Part shown: one piece after another, positions 24,209 to 35,553 of the stretch
How the letters are laid out: each line of letters opens with the position of its first letter
Numbering within the stretch: the stretch's first letter is position 1
Assembly (NCBI GenBank): GCA_000729835.1
Contig: JFHB01000044.1
Coordinates: forward strand, 62,001 to 126,000
Source of the DNA: Atkinsonella hypoxylon
Lineage: Eukaryota; Ascomycota; Sordariomycetes; Hypocreales; Clavicipitaceae
Length of the DNA: 64,000 nucleotides
Reading direction: 5' to 3'
Translations under genes and position numbers: made by a program
Notes under the pieces: generated by a model
Told to the model about the DNA's origin: nothing
Database searches by the model: none
What the model saw: the letters and a program-made list of their open reading frames with translations, nothing else

Positions 24209-24582
24209 GAACTGCCTAGGCCGGCAACGTAGTGCACACATTAGTTATAGAAGCAGGCTTAGTAGGGTTGTATGTAATATAACTATTTGTAAATCGGAAT
24301 TTGTTAGGATTTATTATTTATACTACAAGCTAGTATAGAGCACTATATTACTGCAGTAACGTAATTAGCAACCGCCCTTATTAGGATAGAGTGTAGCTTT
24401 AGATTAAAAGAGACAACTATTACTAGGGAAGAATTCTAATAGGTCTTGCAACCTATTATTCCTCCTAAAGTTAGGGTTTAGTTCGTCTGGCCTCTAATAA
24501 ATTACTTGCGGTATAAAGTAACCTAGATTAGTGGATTTAACTAGCGAAACATCCTTATAGATAAGTCAGGGCGCCGGCATAT

Positions 24583-24880
24583 GGAACAAATTCATGTAAT
24601 AGATCACCCCAATTGGATATAGCGCGAGGCGTCGAGAGTGAACCTAGTAAGTATTTAACGAAGCTAATTAGCTACTCCACATTCCTAGTATAAAACGCGT
24701 AGTTCAAGCTGAAAATTGCTTTTAAATTGCGTACAAATTCTACGCGGCTTTATAGCCTAAAGTAGGCCGCTAGCGCTGTTTGGGGTTAGCTCTAGATCCT
24801 TCTACACTAACTACAGGTCTTCTATACAACGCTCCACTTAACTATACCCAATTGGGGTGCTCCAATACATGAACTTCTGG
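24583..24880. mobile_element. Small TIR element (about 300 bp, AT-rich)
   Basis: Arms of about 39 bp at 24583-24621 and 24842-24880 are inverted copies of each other, matching at roughly three quarters of positions. Both contain TTCATGTA and CACCCCAATTGG followed by a TATAG. The inside is AT-rich with no open frame, as expected for a RIP-eroded non-autonomous (MITE-like) element. Confidence 0.5.
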
Positions 24881-27225
24881 AGCCATGTCGGTGTCATGTG
24901 AGATGGAAGGTCTAACGGAGTCTTTAGAAATCACCAAAAAAAAAAAAAAAATAAAAAAAAAAACCTATCATTTTCCAAGACCTTAGTTGGCAGCTATCAC
25001 CGAGCTCTTACCGAAAATTGGAGTGGCGCGCGATGGTACTTCAGGTAGCATGCGGGTGAAGAATTTCGCCAGCTCTTACGTAGGCCAATCAACCTGACCT
25101 ATGCAATTTCACAGCAACATTTACCGTGATGAGTGCTCGGATTCGACAAAAATGACTTCAGTAGCAAGAAATAGCAAATTTAATTACAACTTAAAGTCAC
25201 AGGGGCGTTGATTGAGTCCATCTCATAGTCTCTTTGCGAGAGCTTCTTCCTTGTGGACAAAGTTGACATGATATTTCTTGGTCCTCTCCACTCCGGGGTG
25301 CCAAGGCGACCAGAAGGTCACGGGACCCACACCGTGCCTCTCCATGGTACTTCCACATACTCGCACCTCAAGAGCTCTTTGTTCTCCTGTTCATTACAAT
25401 GAATGTCCGGAGTAATTTCTTCTTCTCACGGGAAGATCTGCGGAGTAACATGGGCGGAGTCGCAAATATTTGTACCTTCTATATGCGCTAGCTCACATTC
25501 GTTTACGAGCTATTTCGTGACTTGCTTGTCGCCTTCGCCACGCGCATTGCGGAGGATGTCAGCAATGCAACGCGGAATGGCTGATTGGCATCAGACTCCT
25601 GATGGTCGCCGTCAATCGACCCTCGAAACTGTTGCAAACAGGTTGCAAGCTGATGATATTCTCCGCATCTTGTTTTCCAGGCGTGCAGCACTACCCCTGT
25701 GATCGGATCTCCAGGTTGGCTGCGCTTCTTTCTGCAGCTGGCAGTGCGTGGTGTGGTGTGTGCCATCAGAAAGCGAAGTGCTGATTGGATACGGTCGAAA
25801 ATAATAGCCTGCCGGATTTGCATTCTTGTATAGAGAGGGGGGGAGGAGGGATGAAGCCACCAATTCGTCTTCCTCGCAGTCATGTTCCGTTTCATGGTTG
25901 ATCAGATGCAAGACAAAGGATGGCGTCGGATGCAGCCAGTCATCGTCGACGTCAACGTCAACGGCGACGACGACGGCGCCAAGGAATGGATGGGGTGGGC
26001 GGAATAAAGAGAGAGGCAAGAATCCACCCATCCGCGCGCGCCACAGATGCTGCGACCTGCTCGGAGCAAAAGATACCTGCATCGTCATTGCATCGAGGCG
26101 ACAGCCATCTCATGACGAGAACATGAGGATAAGTGGAGCGGGTGAGCACATGTGCATCCGGGGCCATGAGAAGGTGTCAAGGTGGTGCACCTCTCGACCT
26201 CCAAACCTCGAAAGTTGTTCCGGCCAGAGACATGGTTTTGGGGACGTTTCGCTTCTTAAGGACCGTTTTACCTGCTCATCAAACAGTGAGACCCCAAGAT
26301 TGGGTATCTGGAAGCAAGGCATTCGTATAACGGCATTTGCGCCGTCCCAGATTAGGGAAACCGACATGCTTGGCGAACGATTGATCCAGCCGCGGAAGCA
26401 ATGGGGAAGAGCTATGGCCGTGCGAGTCCGACCGGCTGGTCCGACGACGACCCGACGATAACTTGTTGAGAGAGACGAGGGTTGAGACAGATGACCGACA
26501 AAAGTCAAAAGTCAAAAGGTCGGAGGTTGAAAGGCAAAAGTCTAGCTAGCTACCCCTTCCCTCATCAGCTAGCTGGCCCAACTTTTGACCGTGTTACCCA
26601 AATAGGGAAATCGAGCATCGCCCAGACCAGTTCCTGCAGTGTCCAAAGTCGAAGCCACTAACTAGGTAATTAGGCAAGTAGGCTTGTCCAGGTTGCCCAG
26701 TTTGCTAGGTTCCTAGGTTGCTAAGGCTCTATCTATCTCACTCTCATTCTCACCCTAAAGACATTCAGCCCCCAATCTAAACGGGGGCAACGGCCCAGTA
26801 CGCCGGGCAAGGCAACCGGGGGTTCTAGCTTCTAGTAATCCTATCAGCGCAGCACACCAATGGGATGCTTGCAGAAGCTAATGAGGCCCCAGCTCGCTGC
26901 CACATTTCGTGCTCCCAAATCCCCTTGACACCTGCTGTCAGCACTTCCCCAGCACCCCCCTCCCAGCTACCTACCCCCTTGCCACCTCGTGACCGCGGCA
27001 CCCCGTGGTAGCTGAAAAGATCAGTGGTTCACCTGACAGCTTCAGGCAATGGATCAACTTAATCCCAGACCATGCCTTTGATTTATCCATTGGCCATCAT
27101 TACGGAAAGCGTCAGCGTTCTCGGAGCCACAAAGACAGTAACGGCGACTACTACCGCGGCTCCATCATTCGATGAGGGCATCTCGTATCACACAATCACT
27201 CGACTGGTGGCCGATCTGTGTTTAT

Positions 27226-27235
27226 GTATATATAC
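27226..27235 (+). promoter_or_regulatory. Likely TATA element of the zinc dehydrogenase gene
   Basis: GTATATATAC, about 115 bp before the start codon at 27351, followed by a C/T-rich leader (CTCTCCCACCCCCACTCTC) typical of fungal 5' ends. Confidence 0.4.
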
Positions 27236-27350
27236 ATCTGCCTGCTCACATTGTGACCCGAGCTCTCGCCATATCTTCCTCGTCAAGCTCGTCTTGTATT
27301 CTTTTTCTCATCTTCCGGACTCTCCCACCCCCACTCTCACATTTTCCATA

Positions 27351-28650
27351 ATGGCAACACAAACCTTTACACAAGACTCCACCATCGTGGGTACTATCCG
27401 TGCCACGGCCGTCTCAGCGTGCAAAGCGCCGGCAACCATGAAAGCTGTTCGTTTTCACGGCAAAGGCGATATTCGGCTTGATACAATTGATATTCCCAAA
27501 GTTGGTGCTGGCAAGGTCAAAATTGCTCCCAAGTTCTGCGGAATATGTGGCTCTGATTTGCATGAATACCTCGGCGGCGCGAACTTGATTCCCAAGCCCC
27601 ACCATCCTCATCCTATCACTAACGAGACCTTGCCGCTGACTCTCGGACATGAATTCTCCGGTATTGTCGAAGAGGTTGGCGAGGGAGTAGAGTCCATTAA
27701 GCCTGGTGACCGGGTTTGTGTACAACCCATCATCTATGACGGAAATTGCCGTTCCTGTGTTCGAGGTCTTGTAAATTGCTGCGATAGCAATGGTTTTGTT
27801 GGCCTCAGCGGATGGGGTGGCGGTCTCTGCGAGACCATGGTTGTTCCTGAATCCTGTGTGAAGCGGCTTCCCGACAACGTAACACTTGAGGAGGGCGCAC
27901 TTGTGGAACCTCTTGCTGTTGGCTGGCACGCTGTCGACATCTCTCCATATAGAGACACCGACAGTGTCCTGATTCTGGGCGCTGGCCCAATTGGTCTTGC
28001 CGTCACACAGGTATTAGTCGGAAGGGGCTGCAAGAACATCATTGTTTGCGAAGTCAGCACCAGACGGAGAAAGTTTGCTGAACAATTCGGAGCCCATCAT
28101 ACAATTGACCCAACCAAAGAGGACGTTATAGCAAGAGTAGCCGAACTCACCGATGGGCTCGGAGCAGATGTTGGATTTGACTGTGCCGGCGCCCAAGGCG
28201 CACTCGACGCTGCTTTTGAAGCTCTACGAGCCAGAGGTACTCTCGTGAACATTGCAGTTTGGGAGAAGCGGGCTGGCTTGGCCATGAATGGCTTGGTATT
28301 CCGAGAGAGAAGCTACATGGGGGTGTATGTCCTCTTCCGCCGATGAAAGCCTTGTGCTACGTATCACAACCTGTGCTAAGTTTATTTGACAGCGCCACCT
28401 ACAGCCTCGGTGACTTTGAAGCCGTTTTGGATGCAATTTCAACGGGTGAGAATCCTGCTGATGTTTATCTCTGCCGCGTCATGGACAAGACTGCTAACAA
28501 ACCACAACAGGTAAAATTAGGCCCGCTGGCATGATTACCAAGACGATCAAATTAGATCAAATCGTAGAAGAAGGTTTCCAGGCTCTCATTCACGACAAGG
28601 AAAACCAGGTCAAGATTCTCGTCGATGTTGGTGCAGGTCTGTCAGCATAA
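27351..28650 (+). CDS. Zinc-dependent polyol/butanediol dehydrogenase (MDR family)
   Basis: Three exons, 27351-28324, 28393-28445 and 28511-28650 (introns of 68 and 65 nt), give 388 residues. The closest type I recognise is (R,R)-butanediol/sorbitol dehydrogenase, which interconverts diols or polyols and ketones with NAD(H). Catalytic-zinc ligands are Cys66 (CGICGSD) and His100-Glu101 (GHEFSG). A cysteine-rich lobe, GNCRSCVRGLVNCCDSNG, holds the second zinc. The nucleotide fold shows LGAGPIGLA. Splicing restores YMGVATYSLGDFEAVLDAIS and an end typical of the family (MITKTIKLDQIVEEGFQALI). The first about 29 residues precede the usual start, so translation from the ATG at 27438 (359 residues) is possible. 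The substrate cannot be fixed from sequence. Confidence 0.88.
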
Positions 28651-28831
28651 AGTTGCCGAAAAGGTGATATGGGCCACATTGAATGGCTATGTTAGAAGTA
28701 CTGAACGCCAGTTGTTGAAGCCGGAATTTCCGTGCTTGTGTAAACCAGTATTAGCAGCAGCTGCTACCACTACGTCGACAACACCTAATATAATTATAGT
28801 AATCGGCCAATAACGGGTCTTTTTTATGTCA

Positions 28832-28862
<31 letters not shown>

Positions 28863-31582
28863 GACATCTCTAATGGCTTTCCCAAGGGAAATGATTCGGC
28901 CAAAAATTGTGTCCAAGTGCCATTGGCGCAGTTTGTGCGCTTCTCGTGTAAGACAGCAGCAGACACAAAGGTGCAAGGCAACGGCTGAGCGGCGAATCCA
29001 GATTAAACCCGGCCCCAAGTGGGGGGTCATCGAAAAGTCTAGGGTAAGTCGAGGTCCGAGCACAACTTTTTTAAAACTCGGCTTCATCTTTGACGCAACA
29101 TCGCATTTATCCCGTTCATCTCTTTTTGTCTTATGCTTGTTGTGCCCATATGATAACGACAGGACAGCGACCGCCGCAGCCATCCTTAGGGACATGAAAA
29201 GGCCAAGATGTCGATGGGTACGAGACGAGCCGCGATACCGGTGGATCAGCGCCGCTGGGGCGCAACTACCCCGCTTTTCGCCCTGCGCGAGGGCCAGCGG
29301 CTGGTGAGCTGGGTCGACGTCACGAATTGGCTTGTTGGCCAATGAAAGCCGGCGGAACGTACCATTGTAGCGTGCGAACCTCACTGTATGAGTCTCTTCA
29401 CCTTTGCATAGGCAACGCAACGGGATGACTATTTACGCCGTAAAAGTGGCTATTCCTTCAGCAGTGTTGAAGGAGCAAGCGGGACACTTGCAGGGAATGG
29501 GCAATCCAGACAATATGAGTTCTGGTGTGCTTTAGGTTTATTATGTACCTGGGCTGCGATAGATGTAAAACCAGCATTTCGGCTGTGTATAAGTCGCCAT
29601 GTCACACCATCGTAGCCACGCCTTGCCTTGACCTTGACGCTTTAGAGAGTCTGGTAACCGACTGTTTGTCCCGGCGCAAACACAGTTGTGCCGAAAAAAA
29701 GTGGGACTCGTGATCAGCTCGTTCCTTTAGTACCGTCAAAGGTATAATTAATAATACAACCGGCATGGAACTTATAGAGATTGTCAGAAGCTGATTAGAG
29801 CTTTCTATAGAGATGAATAAGGAATTACTCTCTTCTCTTCATTCTACACCACTATATACATTATCACTATTACCAGGATTGAGAAGACAGCTGTAGCGGC
29901 AGTCTGTAGCAGCCAGTACAGCAGCCAGAGGCCTAACTACATGGGTGCCTACCTACTTATACTCTAGGTACCTAGGTAGACACGCTGTATACTTGCGAAA
30001 ACAGCAGGAATCGCGTTTCCAAGTGGATCAGCTTAATTATAGGTTATCCCCTTGCCTGGGCCGAGACTTCGCAACTAGTAGATCGCGGGACCCACCCCAT
30101 CTTCACATTAGCTCCCGCGAAACATCCACGACAAGCTCCCGCGAAAAAAAGCCCGTGGTGGCGCGTGCTCATGAAGACTACACTTTTGTGCCGACATAGC
30201 CAATCAAAAACATGAATTGAAGTCCGCGCATACTAGTTGATAAGACGATGCGAGTCCCAGCGGTCCGAGCTACAAAGAGCTACATGGCACATCTCAGACC
30301 CCCCCGTACTCGAGACAGTACCTTGTCAACATAGGCTAGTAGAATCAACTTTAGGGATCACGTGGGTACATGTGGATACACCACAACATATCTGGTAGGT
30401 ATGTATAGGGCACTCTGTGCCATCTCAGTGGATAGTTAAGCAATTCAATGACTATGAGTTACACCTGTCAACAGTACTAGAGGTCACTCGAGGTCACCCT
30501 ACTCCGCCGGCGACGAAAAGTGAGTCAGTACGAAACTGTAGTCTTGAGCATCAAAGAGATATATGTGTGCATGCGGAAATTGCTGGTACCTTTTATCATA
30601 CTAGGAGAGTTCGCACGTAAATGGAAATACCGCCCCATCCATCCCCTTAGTCCTCATAGGTGCACTGGCTAACTCAGGACTTATTTTCTATTACGATATG
30701 ATGGATAAATCTCACTACTCTAACGATGTAAGGACTAATAAACAATCAGATGTACGATCTGTGGTGTTACTAGTACCCAGGGCTTGCCGAGTGACTGTGA
30801 TTGCAGGAATCGAGCAGCTACTGCCTCCGCGCAGACAAAAGCGGTAGACCCCAACTCCGTTACATATATGTGGCTTAATCATTCATATTACACAGTCATA
30901 ATTTGATGCCTCCATGGCGCGCCACGTAAATTTGCGGAGGATGCTAGTACGGCACTTAGGGCACGCTCCGAGTTGAAAAGGCGGGAGGTGAGAGACTAAT
31001 ATATTTAAGCACCAGACTCTACCTATAGCATCAATAACTGCTGTCTCATAAACCTTCGTCCTCACCATCTTTGCGTGATCCCGCAAGCATTAACACCTAC
31101 AGTAAGAGATACAGATTTAGATACGGAAGAAGTAGCTATAACTATAATCAAGACAACAAGGCTAGAGATCGATACTGTCACAATATAGTAGCTACGTAGC
31201 GTCTAACATGAAAAGAACTACTATGGTGCCCTTGCTCTTTCACTCTTGTACATCACCTAACAGCTAGATTGTGTGGGAGGGCGTGGGAAATGGTTGTGCG
31301 CGCATCATCTTGTAGCTGTTTGTGGAGTCCAAGCCTTTCTCCTAGCGCCGAACAGTGATGCTTGAACGTTGTTCAACCAATTACGCTTCTTCCGGAAGAT
31401 GGGAACGGGAATCTGCTGGTGCATCAGGAAGGTGAAAAGATTGTGGAGAGATTGAAGACACAACACGACGGAAGCATTACCGCTTTGTTCCCCTCGAGGG
31501 ACATTTTCCACGTGCAATAAAAGGCACATGTACGATACTTCCTTGTTAACATCTGAATCCGCAAACCTGTCTGATAATCTGT
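28651..31582. other. Intergenic, mostly unannotatable
   Basis: A (GA)n microsatellite occupies about 28831-28860. A TAGGTACC tract lies at 29964-29979. AT-rich DNA at about 29730-29930 looks like old repeat, perhaps an LTR relic, with no element structure I can prove. The short open frames throughout are unconvincing. ORF-like sequence at 31305-31529 (-) might be an untranslated or lost end of the gene at 31583. Confidence 0.45.
28831..28860. repeat. (GA)n microsatellite
   Basis: About 13 GA units just downstream of the dehydrogenase gene. Confidence 0.85.
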
Positions 31583-33066
31583 CTAATACTGCGGTCGCTT
31601 GGCATCTGTGTTAAGGAATGAAACTGCTGCGGACACAAAGAACGGTGTAAGAATCGCCAGTCTGTTCGACTTCTTAATCTGATCGTACGTCTCGGCTAGG
31701 CTCAGTATTGCCTTCGCGGCCTGTTCACATACTTCCCGTGGTCGAATCGTGCATTCGTTGAGGTGACGTAGCTCGTGATGGAACGGCGTCAAGAGACATA
31801 GGATGCAAAAATGATACACAATACTGAATAATCCGATGCTCAGTAATTCCCTGAGACGCCGAATCTCGATGTGTTGACAAATAAAGATCAACTTACTGCA
31901 AGAATGCAATGAACGGTAGCCCTCTTGGATACCGTGTCATTTGCGCAAACAAAGATGCGTACCACTTGGGGAATTTGGAGTAGATGTGGGTCACCTGAAT
32001 AGACGCATCACCATTCATGTCATCCTGATAACGAGCTTTATAGACCCATTCGATGAGCTGAAACATCTTAGCTGCCAACAGATGAATTCCATCTGTGGTT
32101 GAATCATGGTCGTCTAAACAATAACCTTGGTCTTGAAGCTTGGTCAGAATCGATGTATTGACATTTACGGGGACATAACCAATTACCTAGGGTGATACCC
32201 TGAAGATCGATTGTAAAGGGTTCACCATTGACGTAAATGTGGAAGATCGTTTCGTCGCTCAGTGATGAGCCAATGTTTCCGTTTCGATAGTCTCGGATCA
32301 GGAGAAGAATCCTACCGCAATAAATGACATGAGAAAACTGCTTTGGGGAGGATATAATCAAGACAAACCATACAAATGCCGTAGTTCCATTCAGGAGGCT
32401 CGTACAATATCGAATTGAAACGTACCGATGTAGTGAGACGGCACCACAGTAAGTGCTAGCAATTGCTCTTCTATATTCGTCGTCTCTTGCTTCCTTTACA
32501 AACGGAGCTATACAGAGTCGCGTAGCTGCCTTTACAAAACCGGTCGCTAAATTCAGACCCTTTTTTGTGTGCCCTTGACTAGTGTAATAAAGCGAAAGTA
32601 CACCAGCGGCCTGTGTATCAGCAATACCGAGAGGGGATGATGTTCCTTCGAGAGCGGCGGCCACGATCCACGCCAGGTCGTCATCAAGCCCTGGAGAAAT
32701 TGGCGTATCGGATATTTGTCTATGTGGACTGAAAGACGCATCTACTAAAAGAGGCACAGCTAGACAGAACAAAGCCTCGAGGAGCGCTACGGAGAAATAG
32801 TCACCTCCGCCTTTCTCCAAGTCACGGATGAACAAGTGGCCGGTGAGAAGACAAAGCGGGAAGCACTCCGATGCAAGGGGGACGTGCAAAATCTCCAGCA
32901 AACAGGAGTGATTGAACCCGAGGTATGAGCCAAAAGTAGTCCAATCTGACAAGGTAGGCTCGAGTTCTGCGGGATGCGTCCGACTTGCTTTGCTAATGTC
33001 TGCAACGTGAGGGGTTGTATTGTGTGGTGTAAGGAGGTAGCTTTGTTGTAATTCGGCTTGGTTCAT
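31583..33066 (-). CDS. Fungal transcription-factor-like protein without Zn2Cys6 cluster
   Basis: Exons 33066-32187, 32131-31897 and 31850-31583 (introns of 55 and 46 nt) join in frame to 460 residues. A further 168-nt in-frame segment (32258-32425) has good splice ends and breaks the family pattern, so the mature protein may be 404 residues. It matches the regulatory (fungal_trans) region of Gal4-type factors: WTTFGSYLGFNHSCLLEIL, CFPLCLLTGHLFIRDLEKGG, YFSVALLEALFCLAVPLL, then LATGFVKAATRLCI, GEPFTIDLQGITL, FPKWYASLF and TIRPREVCEQAAKAILSLAE. No CxxC...C zinc cluster or coiled linker is present before the first ATG or in the 600 bp upstream. It may be a truncated gene, a DNA-binding-free regulator, or a gene whose first exon I could not find. 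The C-terminus is also short for the family. Confidence 0.6.
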
Positions 33067-34470
33067 TTCTTAATGTTCTTGTTTTTTTCTCAGCCAAGGG
33101 CGGGAGATCGTAACGCTTGAAAAACGCCGATTTAAAGCCCGTGGGCTAGGGTTAAGATGACTGGAAGGTTATGACGGCAGGCGACGTTTCTGTCACTGAA
33201 ATCTGTCTCTATGCCTTGTGCTGCTGCTAAACATCGTACTGGTTAGCAAAGACCTCTCAACGATAATGGAGATTTTTTACTGACCATCCCTCTTCGCCAC
33301 ATGTAAGATGTTTCTTATAGAGGTCACATGCATTGGATCAAGCGGGAAGAGTCAATCCCGGAAGACATTGTCATAGAGACAGACCAGATCGATTGATTGT
33401 GTAGATAAGAAAGCTTCACTGCAGAAAACGCTTGCGATAATTCATCAGTTCCCCTGGGGATGATGTGGAATTGAGTAAGGGCCCTTCGTGGGGAATCGAG
33501 ATGGTTCTACTCTCCTCATTCTTGTTCCAAACACCCGCTTGCCAAGCCTGCCAGCGGTGGCGAGGGCGAGCAAGCCATGCATGGATGAAGGTCGTTGCAG
33601 TCCGCGTTCTTAGTAGCGGCGTTGATTTGTTACGTAATTTTGATCTTTCAAAGGGTGTTCATTTGATTGACAGGGTCGAGGAGACTTGGCCCGTCCTATA
33701 GCCGCTACTACGCTCGTCCGTCCGCGGATAAAATACGGTTCTGTGCTAATAGGACATCGTCGTGTTACGGAGGAAATTCCGGGCGGTTCAGCCAATGAGC
33801 ATGTTTTTGAGAGCGACTGAAATTCCCCTCTCACCTTGAGCAGCACAGGGCCAAGTTGCTCCGGGACAATTATCGACTGAGACTAACGATGTTGGCTCTT
33901 CATGGTATACATATCTACGTGGCTCTGACGTACCGTGGATTCGGAGGTGCCGACCGGAAGCCTTGGGGAAAAGAGAACAAACCCAATTAGAGCAACATTA
34001 ACCTGTCTTGTGGATCTGCACAACTGGGCAAGGGGTTTGTTCCAGCTGCAATTTTGAGCAGCTAAGCACCGCTTTCGACCATGTGTATTGCGGCTAGACG
34101 CAAAACAAAGCTTGTTGATAGCTTAGCAACAACGACATCATCAGGAAGCCCTGTTCGGGTCAATTCACAATGTCTTCGACAGGACAAGCCAAAACGAGTA
34201 ATCATTAAGGCTATTGGAATTGAGTAACTAACCTAGAGGGCATTAGAGATTCTTATCAACATTCAGACCAGAGCCAGCAGGTCTGAAAACCTCTTATCCA
34301 CCTATTGTACCTTACTTTTAGCATGAGACTCACTGAGATATACCAGCTACAGCGAGACATAACCCAAAGTCTTCTAAAACAAAATTGATTGGAGACTCGA
34401 ATAGAAGCCACAACCAGTTATTTTGTTTACATACAGACTCCGGCAATGCTCGCCCGCCCATGCACTATAC
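33067..34470. other. Intergenic, nothing recognised
   Basis: No gene supported. I searched the minus strand here for a first exon with a zinc cluster for the gene at 31583-33066 and found none. Confidence 0.45.
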
Positions 34471-35553
34471 CTATGCCTTCCCGAAAGCTTTGTCATAGCC
34501 AGCCAAAGTACATCGGTATCTAAACTTGTTTGCTTTTTGTGCTTCAAATGCAGCTTGGCAATTTTCCTCTGAAATATTCATCACTTCAACCCATGGCTTG
34601 ACTCCCTTCTTGGCAGCAAGCTCCAGCAAAGCATTCATCTCCTGGTGATTCCCCAGGTGGCTGCCGGTCAGTTTGGGAGCACCACCAATGAACAACTCAG
34701 CTGACATCTCAGGCAGTAGTTTGTCGGGAAGTCCGACCATGTGGAAGTCGGCACCGGGCTTCAGAACTGAGAAATACTGGGAGATGTCGAATTTGTGCGT
34801 GACATCAGCGCAGTTGATCACAAAGTCGAACTTGGCTTTCCATGGTTCAGCCCACTTGTCGTCTGTGGTGAGGATAACATCCTTTGCACCCAACTTTAAG
34901 CAATCATCCTTCTTGTCAGGAGAATGTGAAATGGCATATGTGTCAGCTCCGAGGGCATTGCCCCATTGAATGGCAAGGTGCCCAAGACCTCCCACACCCA
35001 CGACGCCGATTCTCTTTCCGGGGCCAACACCAGCTCGGACCATGGGCGAGTAACTAGTGATGCCGGCGCAAAGCAGCGGGGCAGCAACATTTGTTTCAAT
35101 CGCGTCGGGTATCTTGAAAGTGAAATACTCGTGAGCGCGAATATGCGATGCGAAGCCTCCGTGAGCTTGACTGCCGTCGGGATACTGGGCGTTGTACGTA
35201 TCGACGAGCTTAGGGCAATAGTTCTCGTTCTTGCTTTTGCAAATATCACATTCTAGACAGGCCCATACCTGGGCACCAACACCAACTCGATCTCCCACTT
35301 TCAGGTTCTGGACATGCTGTCCAACTTTGATTGCTTTCCCGACGACTTCGTGACCGACACACAATGGCCCAGTGTAATCTCCCCATCCTCCTGTAATGGT
35401 GTGCAGATCCGAGCCGCAGATACTACAGGCTGCAATCTCAACATCGATATCATGGTCTCCGAAAGGCTTTGGCTTGAGTTCCTCTCCGTGGAATTGGTTC
35501 CATGTTTTGGGTCCGTCGACGCAGAAGCCAGTAAAGGTGTCGGGATAGCCCAT
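34471..35553 (-). CDS. NADP-dependent alcohol dehydrogenase (Adh6 / cinnamyl-alcohol type)
   Basis: A single exon of 360 residues with a complete medium-chain zinc dehydrogenase. Enzymes of this subfamily reduce aromatic and aliphatic aldehydes with NADPH in the cytosol. Catalytic-zinc ligands are Cys46 (SICGSDLHT) and His68-Glu69 (GHEVVG). The structural zinc is held by Cys99, Cys102, Cys105 and Cys113 (CLECDICKSKNENYC). The segment YNAQYPDGSQAHGGFASHIR is characteristic of the Adh6/CAD group. The Rossmann turn is VGVGGLGHLA with a following SHSPDKK, consistent with NADP. The ATG at 35553 and the ending (GYDKAFGKA) fit the family length. The physiological aldehyde is unknown. Confidence 0.93.
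   Translation of the reverse strand: MGYPDTFTGFCVDGPKTWNQFHGEELKPKPFGDHDIDVEIAACSICGSDLHTITGGWGDYTGPLCVGHEVVGKAIKVGQHVQNLKVGDRVGVGAQVWACLECDICKSKNENYCPKLVDTYNAQYPDGSQAHGGFASHIRAHEYFTFKIPDAIETNVAAPLLCAGITSYSPMVRAGVGPGKRIGVVGVGGLGHLAIQWGNALGADTYAISHSPDKKDDCLKLGAKDVILTTDDKWAEPWKAKFDFVINCADVTHKFDISQYFSVLKPGADFHMVGLPDKLLPEMSAELFIGGAPKLTGSHLGNHQEMNALLELAAKKGVKPWVEVMNISEENCQAAFEAQKANKFRYRCTLAGYDKAFGKA

Larger units (their letters stand above)
19378..27350. other. Long gene-poor region
   Basis: Nearly 8 kb without a credible gene. It contains a 9-bp minisatellite (19697-19740), a TAGGTACC palindrome (20133-20164), dispersed repeat copy C (21080-21310), a run of 29 A (22105-22133), AT-rich eroded DNA (24000-24960) with inverted repeats, and long overlapping frames of low plausibility at 25500-26510. 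The last few hundred bases hold the promoter of the dehydrogenase at 27351. Confidence 0.5.

Noticed and set aside
25503..26508. Several overlapping frames of 130-211 codons on both strands
   Set aside because: High GC keeps many frames open. None shows domains, conserved patterns or splice logic.
28824..29420. 198-codon minus-strand frame
   Set aside because: Ends in a Ser-Leu run made by the (GA)n microsatellite and has no recognisable content.
29720..29940. Possible solo LTR
   Set aside because: AT-rich with an LTR-like feel, but I found no TG...CA ends with flanking duplication.
33465..33701. CQACQRWRGRA on the plus strand, hoped to be a zinc-cluster exon for the gene at 31583-33066
   Set aside because: Wrong strand, and the remaining four cysteines of a Zn2Cys6 cluster are absent.
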